From positions 20,108-84,107 of the forward strand of contig NZ_JYJG01000071.1 of NCBI RefSeq assembly GCF_000955955.1: a stretch of DNA of 64,000 bases. The letters run 5' to 3'. Position numbers and translations under genes: made by a program. How positions within the stretch are numbered: the first letter of the stretch is position 1; the number at the start of each line of letters is the position of its first letter. The stretch is from Lentzea aerocolonigenes. Lineage in GTDB: Bacteria; Actinomycetota; Actinomycetes; Mycobacteriales; Pseudonocardiaceae. The notes below the pieces were generated by a model, which saw only the letters and a list, made by a program, of their open reading frames with translations, was not told the DNA's origin and ran no database searches. Positions 32,600-40,989 of this stretch are shown piece by piece.

Positions 32600-33032
32600 G
32601 TCGTTCGAGGAAGGGGCGTTGCGCGGAGACGATCTTCGCGCTCGCCTCTTCCACGCTGAACCACTGCACGCGGTCGACCTCGGGGAACTCCTTCTTCTGC
32701 CCCGACTTGGGCGGCCACTCCATCTCGAACGTGCCCGGCGTGACCGTCTCCGGATCGAGGTCGCCTTCGAGCGCCCACACCGTGATGACCTTGCCGGAGC
32801 CCTTGGCCTCCCCGAGCGGGAGCAGCTCACCGTCCGGCACCGGCAGTCCGAGCTCCTCGGTGAACTCCCTGCGCGCGGCGTCTTCCGGCGTCTCGTCCTC
32901 GGTGTACTCGCCCTTCGGCACCGACCACGCGCCGGCGTCCTTGCGAGCCCAGAAGGGGCCGCCCATGTGCCCCAGCAGCACCTCGAGCTGCGCGGTTCGC
33001 CTGAACAGCAGGATTCCAGCAGACCGTTTCAT
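32586..33032 (-). CDS. Nudix hydrolase
   Basis: A 148-residue single-domain Nudix protein. The Nudix box is complete: G41, E47, R55-E56, E59-E60 in the pattern GX5EX7REUXEEXG. The N-terminus (KRSAGILLFRR) and EVLLGHMGGPFWARKDAGAW match NTP-pyrophosphohydrolase relatives. Exact substrate unknown. ATG 33032 preferred. Overlaps the convergent endonuclease by 14 bp and is divergent from the polymerase gene 26 bp away. Confidence 0.92.
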   Translation of the reverse strand: MKRSAGILLFRRTAQLEVLLGHMGGPFWARKDAGAWSVPKGEYTEDETPEDAARREFTEELGLPVPDGELLPLGEAKGSGKVITVWALEGDLDPETVTPGTFEMEWPPKSGQKKEFPEVDRVQWFSVEEASAKIVSAQRPFLERLTAR

Positions 33033-33058
33033 GCCCTCCATTATCTATTCTGGCCAGC

Positions 33059-34117
33059 ATGGCGGACTGGGTCCTGCACGTGGACCTCGACCAGTTCATC
33101 GCGGCGGTCGAGGTGTTGCGCGACCCGTCGTTGCGCGGCAGGCCCGTGGTGGTGGGCGGCAACGGCGACCCGACCGAGCGCGCGGTCGTGGCCACGGCGT
33201 CGTACGAGGCGCGGGAGTTCGGCGTGCACTCCGGGATGCCGTTGCGGACCGCGTTCAAGAAGCTGCCGGACGCCGTGTTCCTGCCCGCCGACCACGGGCT
33301 GTACGAGGCGGCGTCGGCGGAGGTGATGGCCGTGCTGTGGTCGTTCCCGGTCGTCGTCGAGGTGATGGGGTGGGACGAGGCGTTCGTCGGCGCGTCGGTG
33401 GACGACCCGTTCGAGCTGGCCCGGTCGTTGCAGGCGGCGGTGCTGGCCGCGACCGGTCTGCACTGCTCGGTCGGCATCGGGGACAACAAGCTGCGCGCCA
33501 AGATCGCGACCGAGTTCGGCAAGCCGGCCGGGACGTTCCAGCTGACCCGCGAGAACTGGGTCGAGGTGATGGGGCACCGGCCGACGTCCGCGCTGTGGGG
33601 AATCGGGGCGAAGACCGAGCGCAAGCTGGCCGAGCTGGGCATCGTGACCGTGACGGATCTGGCGTCGGCGCCGGTCGAGGCGCTGGCAGATCGGTTCGGG
33701 CCGCGGATGGGCCCGTACTTCCGGACCGTGGCGCTGGGTGCGGGCGACACGGTGGTGTCCGCGACGCCGTGGGTGGTGAAGTCCCGCAGCCACGAGAAGA
33801 CGTTCCAGCAGGACCTCACGTCGATGGAGGACATCCGGCGCGAGGTCGTCGGTCTGGCCCACCAGGTGGCGGAGGACGTTCGTGTTGAGGGACGGCCGGT
33901 CGTGCGCGTGGGCGTGAAGGTGCGGTTCGTGCCGTTCTTCACGAAGGTGCGGCTGATGAAGCTACCTGCGCCGACGTCATCTCCTGACGATCTCGCGGCC
34001 GCCGCGCTGACCGTGCTCGACCGGTTCGAACACGGCCGCGCCGTGCGTCTTCTGGGTGTACGCGCGGAATTCTCTGCCGATGATGTCGAACCGACCCCTT
34101 CTTCTTCGACGTACTAG
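33059..34117 (+). CDS. dinP: Y-family DNA polymerase (DinB/DinP type)
   Basis: A 352-residue translesion polymerase. Catalytic acids are D9 in HVDLDQF and D106-E107 in GWDEAF. The palm and fingers motifs ATASYEAREFGVHSGMP and GIGDNKLRAKIATEFGKPAG are present, as is the HhH region RPTSALWGIGAKTERKLAELG. The C-terminus ends in SSSTY without a QxxLF-type beta-clamp motif, as in the DinB2/DinP branch of actinobacteria. The symbol dinP is therefore tentative. No LexA box is seen in front. Start ATG 33059. Confidence 0.88.
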   Translation: MADWVLHVDLDQFIAAVEVLRDPSLRGRPVVVGGNGDPTERAVVATASYEAREFGVHSGMPLRTAFKKLPDAVFLPADHGLYEAASAEVMAVLWSFPVVVEVMGWDEAFVGASVDDPFELARSLQAAVLAATGLHCSVGIGDNKLRAKIATEFGKPAGTFQLTRENWVEVMGHRPTSALWGIGAKTERKLAELGIVTVTDLASAPVEALADRFGPRMGPYFRTVALGAGDTVVSATPWVVKSRSHEKTFQQDLTSMEDIRREVVGLAHQVAEDVRVEGRPVVRVGVKVRFVPFFTKVRLMKLPAPTSSPDDLAAAALTVLDRFEHGRAVRLLGVRAEFSADDVEPTPSSSTY

Positions 34118-34148
34118 TAAGTACACGCTTCACCGCTAGGAGAAGAAG

Positions 34149-34364
34149 ATGACCGCCTCATCGCTCACACACCGCGACCGCGCAGTTCTCAGAGCCGTCG
34201 CCGACGGCCGTTGCGAGATCTCCGGAAGCTCCCTGCTCGTCGACGGCCTGTGCTGCGCCGACCAGTTCGCCGGACTGCGCCTGAGGTCCGCGGGCCTGAT
34301 CAGCACCCGTCCTGGCCCCGCTGCCCTCACCTCGGCCGGCTACGAGATCCTCGCCGCGGCCTGA
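34149..34364 (+). CDS. Small hypothetical protein, winged-helix-like (71 aa)
   Basis: A 71-residue protein with a good AGGAGAAGAAG before ATG 34149. The arrangement LTHRDRAVLRAVADGRCEI ... CCADQFAGLRLRSAGLIST ... ALTSAGYEIL resembles a compact winged helix of MarR/PadR type. Not a recognised family. It follows the polymerase gene by 31 bp and could be cotranscribed. Confidence 0.6.
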   Translation: MTASSLTHRDRAVLRAVADGRCEISGSSLLVDGLCCADQFAGLRLRSAGLISTRPGPAALTSAGYEILAAA

Positions 34365-34367
34365 CTT

Positions 34368-35102
34368 TCAGCTCCTGGGGATCTCGTTCTTGCGGAACAC
34401 CGACATCAGGTACTTGTTCGCGAACCGATAACCGCCTTCTCCGGTGCGGAACTGTTCGGTCGCGGCCCTGATCTTCTCCGCCACACATTCTTCGCCGTCG
34501 GTCTCGATGATCGGCTGGTAGCCGCCTGTGCTCAGGAAGGCGCGCAGCATCGAGTCCTCGTCGGGGAAGTGCTGGGGAATGTCGATCGTCAGTTTCTCGT
34601 GCGGTTCCGGGGTCTTCGCGCGCCGGCGTCCGCTGGGACCTTTCACGCTCCACCCGACGGTGATGGTGTCGCTCGGGTGCTCCGGGTGCCAGTCGCACAC
34701 GACCACGTAGTCGTTGCTGACCCGGACCGCCTCCGCGAACGCCGCCTCGGGATCCTGCGCGAAGAACAGCGCGTTGAACGCCGTGACGACGTCGAACGTG
34801 CCGTCCTGCCAAGGCAACGGCCCGAGCGCGCGCACGTGGAACTCGGCGGCGGGCGCGGTCGTCCTGGCCAGTTTGATCATCTCGTGCGACGCGTCGACAC
34901 CGGTGGCGTGCGCGCCCGCTTCCGTTGCCAGGGCGCAGAACTCGCCGCTGCCGCAGCCGAGGTCGAGCACAGTGCTGCCTGGACCGGTGTTCGTGCGCTC
35001 GATCGCGGTCTTCCAGGCGGGCAGGGACATCTTCGCGCCGAGAGCTGCTCGTTGCGCGGCCCGGCGGCCCCAGAGCTCGCCCACCCGCATCGCGTCGGTC
35101 AT
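34368..35102 (-). CDS. Class I SAM-dependent methyltransferase
   Basis: A ~244-residue methyltransferase. SAM motif I is VLDLGCGSGEFCALA, motif II GVDASHEMIKLAR, and LPWQDGTFDVVTAFNALFFAQDP is the UbiE/Methyltransf_11 post-motif. Target unknown (small molecule or lipid). ATG 35102 (MTDAMRVGELWG) preferred to the longer frame to 35150. Stop lies 3 bp from the convergent 71-residue gene. Confidence 0.88.
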   Translation of the reverse strand: MTDAMRVGELWGRRAAQRAALGAKMSLPAWKTAIERTNTGPGSTVLDLGCGSGEFCALATEAGAHATGVDASHEMIKLARTTAPAAEFHVRALGPLPWQDGTFDVVTAFNALFFAQDPEAAFAEAVRVSNDYVVVCDWHPEHPSDTITVGWSVKGPSGRRRAKTPEPHEKLTIDIPQHFPDEDSMLRAFLSTGGYQPIIETDGEECVAEKIRAATEQFRTGEGGYRFANKYLMSVFRKNEIPRS

Positions 35103-35176
35103 ACCGTCGAGGGTAGCCAGGTGATCAACGGGCGCGCTCGCGAAAACCACTGGCCGGTGCGCGGATCATGGTGGGC

Positions 35177-36004
35177 ATGAGTGCGCTGACCCGAGTGCTG
35201 CGGGCGTTGGGCGGGGAGGACGCGCTGGACCGGCTCGCGCGGTTGTCCGGCAGCGACCTCACGACCTTGCTGCTCGCGCTGACGCGGCGGCGCGCTTCTG
35301 CGTTGTCGGGGCCGGATGTGTTGCGGCAGTACCGTTCCGACCGGTTCGTGGGGCCGTCGTCGATTCCGTTCGGGGTGCTGCGGGCGGCGGAGGACCGGTT
35401 GCTGGCCGCGCTGCCGCCGTCGTTCGACGTGGTGGGGCTCGCGCCGGTGGTGCCGCTGGGGACGTGTTCCGCGGTCGCCGAGCTGGACCAGAACAACGTG
35501 CTCTCCACGACTCGGGGCACCGAGGTCGCGGCTGATGCGACGAACTCCTTGGCGTTGGAGGCCGCGGTGCGTCGGCAGTCATCTGCCGATGACGTGCGGC
35601 TTGCGGCTGTGCAGCGCGTGGTGCGCGCGCAGATGTTCGAAGGAGCCGGGCGGTTCGCGCACTTCACCTTGTTCGCCGCCGTGTCGGCTGGACGTGACCG
35701 CGGCTCGCTCGCCTTTGAGCGGCAACACTTCGACGAGCACATCGCGTTGCTGCGCGAAGCCTGCGGGGACGTGGAGGTGCGCGTGACCGTGCTGGATCCG
35801 CGGTTCGAGGTGGTGCGCGGCTCGCTGCCCGCGGACCCGTCGCGGCGGACCGGGTACTACAAAGGCTTGTGCTACAAGGTTTATCTGCACGGCGAGGAGA
35901 TCGGTGACGGCGGGTTCACCGACTGGACGCAGCGGTTGCTCGGCAACCGCAAGGAGCGGCTGCTGATCAGCGGCGTCGGCGTTGACCGGCTCGCTTCGCT
36001 CTGA
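35177..36004 (+). CDS. HisZ/HisRS-like class II synthetase-fold protein
   Basis: A ~275-residue protein not assigned to a characterised family. Features recalling HisRS/HisZ: an early RYRSDRFV-like segment, LAPVVPLGTCSAVAELDQNNVLSTTRGTEVAADATNSLALEA in the middle (cf. motif 2 loop region), and GYYKGLCYKVYL near the end, similar to the YYTGxVFE motif. GGFTDWTQRLLGNRKERLLISG closes it. It may be a catalytically altered synthetase paralogue. ATG 35177 preferred over GTG 35168. Confidence 0.5.
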   Translation: MSALTRVLRALGGEDALDRLARLSGSDLTTLLLALTRRRASALSGPDVLRQYRSDRFVGPSSIPFGVLRAAEDRLLAALPPSFDVVGLAPVVPLGTCSAVAELDQNNVLSTTRGTEVAADATNSLALEAAVRRQSSADDVRLAAVQRVVRAQMFEGAGRFAHFTLFAAVSAGRDRGSLAFERQHFDEHIALLREACGDVEVRVTVLDPRFEVVRGSLPADPSRRTGYYKGLCYKVYLHGEEIGDGGFTDWTQRLLGNRKERLLISGVGVDRLASL

Positions 36005-36162
36005 TTCCATGTCGTACCAACAACTTCCGCTGCCGGCGTGTCCTTGATCTGACACCTTTCTGTCCACCGGGCGGCGCACCTCTGGCGGTGTCTCGATCAA
36101 CTTGCCGGACCTAGTCTCGGGTGTGGCCTTGTCGGGTCGGGGACCATGCCGGGAGGGCGACG

Positions 36163-36342
36163 ATGGCGGCGGAGCTCACGTGGAAGCGCAGTTCCTACAG
36201 CGGTGGTGAAGCCACCAGCTGTGTCGAATGCGCTGGTGATGGCCGCGCGGTGCGGGTCAGGGACTCCAAGGACGTCGGCGGCCGGTGGCTCGAGTTTCCG
36301 CCGGCCGGGTGGCGCGCGTTCCTGACCTCCGTCCAGTTCTGA
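36163..36342 (+). CDS. DUF397 domain protein
   Basis: A 59-residue DUF397 protein: WKRSSYSGGEATSCVECA, then VRVRDSKDVGG and the terminal W-x-x-F strand. In Streptomyces-type regulons, DUF397 proteins act with DUF5753 XRE regulators; here one lies 163 bp downstream. GGGAGGG precedes ATG 36163. In other loci the order is usually regulator first. Confidence 0.88.
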   Translation: MAAELTWKRSSYSGGEATSCVECAGDGRAVRVRDSKDVGGRWLEFPPAGWRAFLTSVQF

Positions 36343-36425
36343 GTTCAGCCGGACGGGTGTCACCTGGAGGTCTGTCCGAGTTTGATCACCCTGGCTTCAG
36401 GCTGCTATCCCTCTCCCTGAAACTG

Positions 36426-36494
36426 GTCAATTGGTTGACAAGCATTGTGGAACCCCTCCAATTGGCCACTACCAATCTGCTACCTAGCAGATTG
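36426..36494 (+). promoter_or_regulatory. Promoter/operator region of the XRE-DUF5753 gene
   Basis: GTCAA-TTGG-TTGAC (36427-36440) is an inverted repeat containing a TTGACA -35-like box. Downstream, CAATCTGCT and AGCAGATTG (36473-36494) are perfect 9-bp arms around a 4-nt centre immediately before the ribosome-binding site. Either may be an autoregulatory operator. Confidence 0.45.
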
Positions 36495-36505
36495 AGGGAG
36501 GAGGG

Positions 36506-37372
36506 GTGTTGCCCCCCAAGGAAAGTCCCGTCGTGTTGCAGAAGCGCCTGCTCGCCGAGCTGAGGCAGACGCGAGACGGGCTCGGTCTCAGTCAGCAGGC
36601 TGTCGCGGACGCGATGGACTGGTCCGTTTCGAAACTGATCAGGATTGAAAAGGGGGAGAACAAGATCTCCGTCACCGATGTGCAGGCACTCCTGTTCCAC
36701 TACGGCGTGCGGGACGACGCCCGCGTCGCCGACCTCGTGGGAATCACCAGGGCCATCCGGCAGTCCAAGTCGGAGTGGATGGAGAAGTACCGCGGGTCGT
36801 TCACCGAGCAGTTCGCCAAGTTCCTCGAACTGGAGACCTCCGCCATCCGGATCCGCCAGTGCCAGCTCAACGTCATCCCGGGTTTGCTGCAGATCCCGGA
36901 GTACGCACTGGCGCTGGTCACGGCATACGGACTTTCAGGACCGCGGGCGAATCGCAGTGTCGAGATCCGCATGCACCGCCAGGCGGTACTGGACCCCGAC
37001 GGCCCCGAGATCTTCATCATCCTGGACGAGTCCGTGCTGCACCGGGTGATCGGAAGCGAGGACGTGCTGCGCGAGCAGTTGCGGCGGATCAAGGAAGTCG
37101 CCGCGCTCGACAACGTGACGATCCGGATCCTGCCCTTCTCGGCCGGCATCCACCCGGCCATGAAGAGCTCGTTCTCGATCCTCGAGTTCTCCGAGGGGGA
37201 GGAGGACTTCGCTCTGCTGCTGGAACATCCGGGTCGCGACGACCTGATGACGTCAGGGCCGGAGCTCAAGGAGTTCCTCGGCTACTTCTTCCAGGTGGAG
37301 GAGTTCGCGCTGCCCGCGGAGGAGACGCCGAAGGTGATCGACCGGCGGCTCGAGGAGTTGGGAGGTCTTTGA
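36506..37372 (+). CDS. XRE-DUF5753 transcriptional regulator
   Basis: A 288-residue regulator. HTH at residues ~12-68 (LAELRQTRDGLGLSQQAVAD, SKLIRIEKGENKISVTDVQ), then the DUF5753 ligand domain (~105-280) with VIPGLLQIPEYALALV, EIFIILDESVLHRVIG and TIRILPFSAGIHPAM. These are paired with DUF397 proteins. GTG 36506 follows GGAGG; GTG 36533 is an alternative. Followed by a hairpin and then the TIR-TPR gene. Confidence 0.88.
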   Translation: MLPPKESPVVLQKRLLAELRQTRDGLGLSQQAVADAMDWSVSKLIRIEKGENKISVTDVQALLFHYGVRDDARVADLVGITRAIRQSKSEWMEKYRGSFTEQFAKFLELETSAIRIRQCQLNVIPGLLQIPEYALALVTAYGLSGPRANRSVEIRMHRQAVLDPDGPEIFIILDESVLHRVIGSEDVLREQLRRIKEVAALDNVTIRILPFSAGIHPAMKSSFSILEFSEGEEDFALLLEHPGRDDLMTSGPELKEFLGYFFQVEEFALPAEETPKVIDRRLEELGGL

Positions 37373-37382
37373 TCCGCAAGGC

Positions 37383-37416
37383 CGGGCGGGTGGCTGTTGG
37401 CGCAGCCACTCGCCCG
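37383..37416 (+). terminator. Terminator after the XRE-DUF5753 gene
   Basis: CGGGCGGGTGGCTG and CAGCCACTCGCCCG form a 14-bp stem with one G-T pair and a 6-nt loop, 11 bp past the stop codon. The following TIR gene therefore probably has its own promoter. Confidence 0.7.
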
Positions 37417-37589
37417 ATGGCTTCCACAACCGAACCCCAGTCCCATGAGGCGAGGCGATGTCACCGTCCGTCAGCGTATGACGTTCGATCCCTGATGAGT
37501 GCCGCCATCCAGGTCCCGTTCGGGTGATTGGTCCTCGCCGCACCGGTCCAGCCGGATCGGTGCGCGACCACACCCGCAGGAGGCGCACC

Positions 37590-37670
37590 ATGTGCAACGA
37601 CACCAGAGATCGCGTTCAGCCCCTTGAGGTTCTCGACTTGAGAGGGCAATGCGATGGCCATATTCGTTAG
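37590..37670 (+). CDS. Possible 26-residue leader ORF before the TIR gene
   Basis: ATG 37590 has a perfect AGGAGG at 37578-37583 with 6-nt spacing, better than that of the TIR gene. The frame encodes MCNDTRDRVQPLEVLDLR and eight more residues, and its stop lies 17 nt inside the TIR gene, allowing coupling. It could be a leader peptide or chance. Confidence 0.3.
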   Translation: MCNDTRDRVQPLEVLDLRGQCDGHIR

Positions 37671-39234
37671 CTACAGCAGTAGCGATGGAGGCCCGACCGC
37701 GTCGGCGGTGGTGGGAGCGTTGCGAGCACGCGGTTTCGACGTGTTGTGGGACGGAGATCTCAGCATCATCCACCCGCTGTCCATTCCGGCCTGGATGGAG
37801 ACCGCGGTCCGCGATCGGACAGTCCTGGTCATCGTGTCCGACGACTACCTGAAAGCGTTGCTGTCCAACGACTTCGTGGAGCGCAGGGGAGTGCGCTACG
37901 AGGCGGGGCTGGTGCGGCACAAGATCTACCACCACGGCGGTGCGCACGGGTGCGCGGTGCTGCCGGTCGTGCCGCCGGGGATCGACGCCAACGCGTTGCC
38001 GTCGGTGCTGCAGCAGTTGGTGATCCACCGGTTCGATCCGGGTAGCCGCAACGGTGAGGAGGAACTGGTGCGAAGTCTCGGTGCGCTCGAGATCGGGGGT
38101 GGTGTGGTGCGTGCGGAACCAGAAGGCGTGTACCAGACCCGGATGATGCTGGCCGGCCTGGAGGCCTGCCCGCAGTCCTCCGCGCAGGCCTACCAGCTGG
38201 CTTGTGCGCTGGTGGAGCAGGGAGAAGGCGACCTGGAGCTCGCCAGGGCATTCGACTCGGTCGTCGGCGTGGCCAAGGCGCACGGCGACGTGGGGCTGGT
38301 GAGCCGTTTGTCCGACGTGTGTTTGAAGACGCTCTCGTCAACGTTGCCACTGAAGGGCGAAGGCGCGTTGAAGGCGAAGGTCCTGGTGTCGGGCCAGTCG
38401 TGGCACCTGTTGCGGGAACACCGTTTCAGCCAGGCGGCGTCCGTGGCCGAGGAGGGGGCGCAGATCGCGAAGAAGTACCGCGACCTGGACACGGCGGCGC
38501 GCGGGCAACGTGCGCACGCGCGCGTCCTGTTGCACATGGCGATGGAAGCGCTTCCGTACGACCGGGAGTTCTACCTGCGCAACTGCGAGCATCTGCTGAT
38601 CCTCGCCACGACGCTGTTCCGCTCCATCTCCGGTCCGACGAGCGAGGAGGTCGGGGTGTGCGCCTCGCTCCAGGCGGAACGGCAGCTGCTGCGGTACGAG
38701 ATGACGCGGGAACGCTCGGAGCTGGGCGCGGCATTCGAGCGCGCGCAGGCTGCCGAGGCACTGCTGACGCCGGGCACGGAGCCGTACCAGTGGCTCACCG
38801 TGCTGCAGGCCAGGCTGTGCCTCGCCGCCCGGAAGTACAACGAGGGCAAGGAGTTCGTCACCGACGTCATCACCACCGCGGACTTCCCCGAGGTGGTCGC
38901 CAGGTCTCTGCAGGTGCGCGCCGACCTCATGCTCGCCACCCGGGATCGTGCGGAAGCGGTGCACGACCTTCTCCTCGCAGAAGAGCAGTTCCGCTCGCTC
39001 GGCTGCGAGTACGCGGCGGCGACGTGCTGGTGGACGATCGCCAGGATCGACTCGACCAAGCTCGTCAGCTTCCGGCTGACCCCGGCCGACGTGCTCCGGC
39101 TCGAGGATCTGGCGCCGGATCCGCGCGACCGGCGGCTGGCCGTGCTGGAGCACGAACACCGGGCGGCTCGGCGGCTGGGGCGGCGGGCCACGCCGGACTG
39201 GGCCTGCCTGGTCGATCGGGTGCAGCACGAGTGA
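37654..39234 (+). CDS. TIR/SEFIR-domain protein with helical repeats
   Basis: A 526-residue protein. Residues 1-~110 form a TIR/SEFIR-type fold: IFVSYSSSDGG, LRARGFDVLWDGD, a W47 core strand segment, VLVIVSDDYLK and VRYEAGLVRHKIY with E83. Residues ~150-510 are helical and TPR-like (QLACALVEQGEGDLELARAF, EEGAQIAKKYRDLDTAARGQ). Such proteins act as sensor-effectors in bacterial immunity or signalling. No nuclease, NTPase or partner is fused. Start ATG 37654; GAGAGGG lies 7 nt upstream. Follows the XRE regulator and ends in a bidirectional terminator. Confidence 0.75.
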   Translation: MAIFVSYSSSDGGPTASAVVGALRARGFDVLWDGDLSIIHPLSIPAWMETAVRDRTVLVIVSDDYLKALLSNDFVERRGVRYEAGLVRHKIYHHGGAHGCAVLPVVPPGIDANALPSVLQQLVIHRFDPGSRNGEEELVRSLGALEIGGGVVRAEPEGVYQTRMMLAGLEACPQSSAQAYQLACALVEQGEGDLELARAFDSVVGVAKAHGDVGLVSRLSDVCLKTLSSTLPLKGEGALKAKVLVSGQSWHLLREHRFSQAASVAEEGAQIAKKYRDLDTAARGQRAHARVLLHMAMEALPYDREFYLRNCEHLLILATTLFRSISGPTSEEVGVCASLQAERQLLRYEMTRERSELGAAFERAQAAEALLTPGTEPYQWLTVLQARLCLAARKYNEGKEFVTDVITTADFPEVVARSLQVRADLMLATRDRAEAVHDLLLAEEQFRSLGCEYAAATCWWTIARIDSTKLVSFRLTPADVLRLEDLAPDPRDRRLAVLEHEHRAARRLGRRATPDWACLVDRVQHE

Positions 39235-39243
39235 TGCCCTTTG

Positions 39244-39272
39244 ACGCGGCCGTTGTCACCGGACGGCCGCGT
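39244..39272. terminator. Bidirectional terminator
   Basis: ACGCGGCCGT and ACGGCCGCGT form a perfect 10-bp stem with a 9-nt loop in the 54-bp space between the convergent TIR and SRPBCC genes. Confidence 0.7.
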
Positions 39273-39288
39273 TCTGGGGGTTTCCGGG

Positions 39289-40170
39289 TCAGCGCTCGGC
39301 GTAGCGCTTGGCCAGCTCCTCCTCACGGTCCTTCGGCCACGGGCCGCGGATCTCGCCCTGCGTGGCGGCGAAGAACAGCTCCAGGTGCACGTGCCAGGCC
39401 GCCAGCGCCTCGGGGCCGTGCGCGTTCTCCTGGACCAGCGTGACCGTGCTGCCCTGCAGCTTGACGTGCTCGAACTCCCAGCGGACGACGCCCTTCGGCT
39501 CGCCGTCCTGGAGCCATTCGAACTCGAGCAGGTGCGGTGCCTCGGCCCTGGTGACCTTGCCCGGGGTGAGGCCGGGGTGAACGGCGCGAGGCGGGACGGC
39601 GTCGTCGATGCCCTCGGTGAGGAGCTGCCAGACCTCGTCCAGCGGCTTCCAGACCAGGTCGCGGACGAAGGTGACGCCCGCGGGCTCGTCGGTGCCCTCG
39701 TCCAGGCCGAACTCGGCGATGTAATGCTCGATGATCGGCAGCCACTCCGTCGGCGGCTCGAACTTCGTGCCGTCGGCGTGGGCGACGAGTGCGTCGAGGC
39801 AGGTCGTCCAGCCGGGGGCGTCGCGGCCCACGGAGAGCTTGTTCGTGACCACGGCGGTGAAGACGAGCAGGCAGCCGTCCTCGCGCGGGAGGATCTCGAA
39901 GCGCAGCACGTCGTTGAGCCAGCGGAAGGCGAAGACCTTCGGCGGGTCGGACTCGATCACCTCGCCCTCGCCGCCGTCCGCGTCGACCGGCGCCTCGGAC
40001 GGGAAGGTGAAGCTCATCCGCCGGCCGTCGATCGTGACCTCGGCCGGGAACCAGTGCTTCATCTCGGCCGGTTCCGTGACCACCCGCCAGACCTTCTCCG
40101 GCGAATGCCGCAGCCTGCGCTCGAAGCGCAGGACGGGCTTGCCCTCGATCATCCGCAGTTCGGCGTCCAC
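39289..40170 (-). CDS. Tandem SRPBCC (AHSA1-like) protein
   Basis: A 293-residue protein with two SRPBCC/AHSA1-type domains: residues ~10-140 (LRHSPEKVWRVVTEPAEMKHWFPAEV) and ~160-285 (VWKPLDEVWQLLTEGIDD, LQGSTVTLVQENAHG). These are small-molecule-binding helix-grip folds, often paired with ArsR regulators. It lies 4 bp after the ArsR gene, so both form an operon. Ligand unknown. Confidence 0.85.
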   Translation of the reverse strand: MDAELRMIEGKPVLRFERRLRHSPEKVWRVVTEPAEMKHWFPAEVTIDGRRMSFTFPSEAPVDADGGEGEVIESDPPKVFAFRWLNDVLRFEILPREDGCLLVFTAVVTNKLSVGRDAPGWTTCLDALVAHADGTKFEPPTEWLPIIEHYIAEFGLDEGTDEPAGVTFVRDLVWKPLDEVWQLLTEGIDDAVPPRAVHPGLTPGKVTRAEAPHLLEFEWLQDGEPKGVVRWEFEHVKLQGSTVTLVQENAHGPEALAAWHVHLELFFAATQGEIRGPWPKDREEELAKRYAER

Positions 40171-40174
40171 GGGT

Positions 40175-40486
40175 TCAGTCTCCTTCGATCTCGTCGAGCC
40201 GGCGTTCGAGTGCGTCCAGGCTCTTCTCCCACATCCGCCGGTAGGGCGCGAGCCAGGCGTCGATCTCGGCCAGCGGGCCGGGGGCGAGCCGGTACCAGCG
40301 CCGTTGGGCGTCGGTGCGCACCTCGACGAGACCGGCCTCGCGCAGCACCTTGAGGTGCTTCGAGACGGTCGGCTGGGTGAGCGTCAACCGGTCGACCAGG
40401 TCACCGACCGGCCGCTCGCGGTCCCGCAGCAGGTCGAGGATCTCCCGGCGACTCTGATCGGCCAGCACGGCGAATGTAGATGCCAT
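40175..40486 (-). CDS. ArsR family transcriptional regulator
   Basis: A 103-residue winged-helix repressor: TFAVLADQSRREILDLLRDR, VGDLVDRLTLTQPTVSKHLKVLREAGLVEVR, RRWYRLAP. It lacks metal-binding Cys motifs, as usual for the SRPBCC-linked group. ATG 40486; TATATT lies 6 bp upstream, suggesting a leaderless mRNA. An AT-rich imperfect palindrome overlaps this promoter. Confidence 0.9.
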   Translation of the reverse strand: MASTFAVLADQSRREILDLLRDRERPVGDLVDRLTLTQPTVSKHLKVLREAGLVEVRTDAQRRWYRLAPGPLAEIDAWLAPYRRMWEKSLDALERRLDEIEGD

Positions 40487-40493
40487 GCCAGCA

Positions 40494-40515
40494 ATATAGC
40501 CCACACGGCATATAT
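40494..40515. promoter_or_regulatory. ArsR operator candidate
   Basis: ATATAGCC, 5 bp, GGCATATAT is an imperfect inverted repeat overlapping the TATATT -10-like box of the ArsR gene, 8-29 bp before its ATG. AT-rich inverted repeats in a GC-rich genome are typical ArsR sites. Confidence 0.45.
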
Positions 40516-40533
40516 GCGCGAGCCGGTCCGAGG

Positions 40534-40989
40534 TCAGTCCGCGAGCCTGATGGCCACCTCCGTCGTCCACTTGCTCGAATCCGGCTCCACGGCCGGGTCG
40601 GTGAAGTAGGTCTCGAGGCGGGCACCCCATCTGTCGCCGTCGCGGTCGAACCGCACGGTGTGCGCGAGCAGCCCCTCGGTGACGGCGGCCAGCCCGTCCG
40701 GGCTGCCCTCGTGCACCGCCACCACGTACTGACCGGCGGGCAGCGTCGCGGTGAACACCTCGCCCTCGTCCGGCACCTCGGCGATCGTGGGGATGCCGGC
40801 CTCGACCTCGAACTCGTCGCCCGACACGCGCAAGTACCGGAAGAACGGTGCGCCGAGTATCGGTAACTCGCGATCGGCCAGCCACTGCATGACCTCGGGA
40901 AAGCGGTGGGCGATCTTGGCGAACGTCTCGAGCGTGACCGTGGCCCTGACGGCGGCGTAGGGCTGGGCTCCACGTGTCTCAATGTCCAT
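40534..40989 (-). CDS. GyrI-like domain protein
   Basis: A 151-residue protein of the GyrI-like/AraC effector-binding (SHS2) superfamily, binding small ligands. Landmarks: YAAVRATVTLETFAKI, APFFRYLRV, EVEAGIPT, LPAGQYVVAVHEGSPDGL and WGARLETYFTDP. Start ATG 40989, with the longer frame to 41070 rejected for its atypical Arg/His-rich prefix. Divergent from the aminotransferase gene by 75 bp. Confidence 0.85.
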   Translation of the reverse strand: MDIETRGAQPYAAVRATVTLETFAKIAHRFPEVMQWLADRELPILGAPFFRYLRVSGDEFEVEAGIPTIAEVPDEGEVFTATLPAGQYVVAVHEGSPDGLAAVTEGLLAHTVRFDRDGDRWGARLETYFTDPAVEPDSSKWTTEVAIRLAD

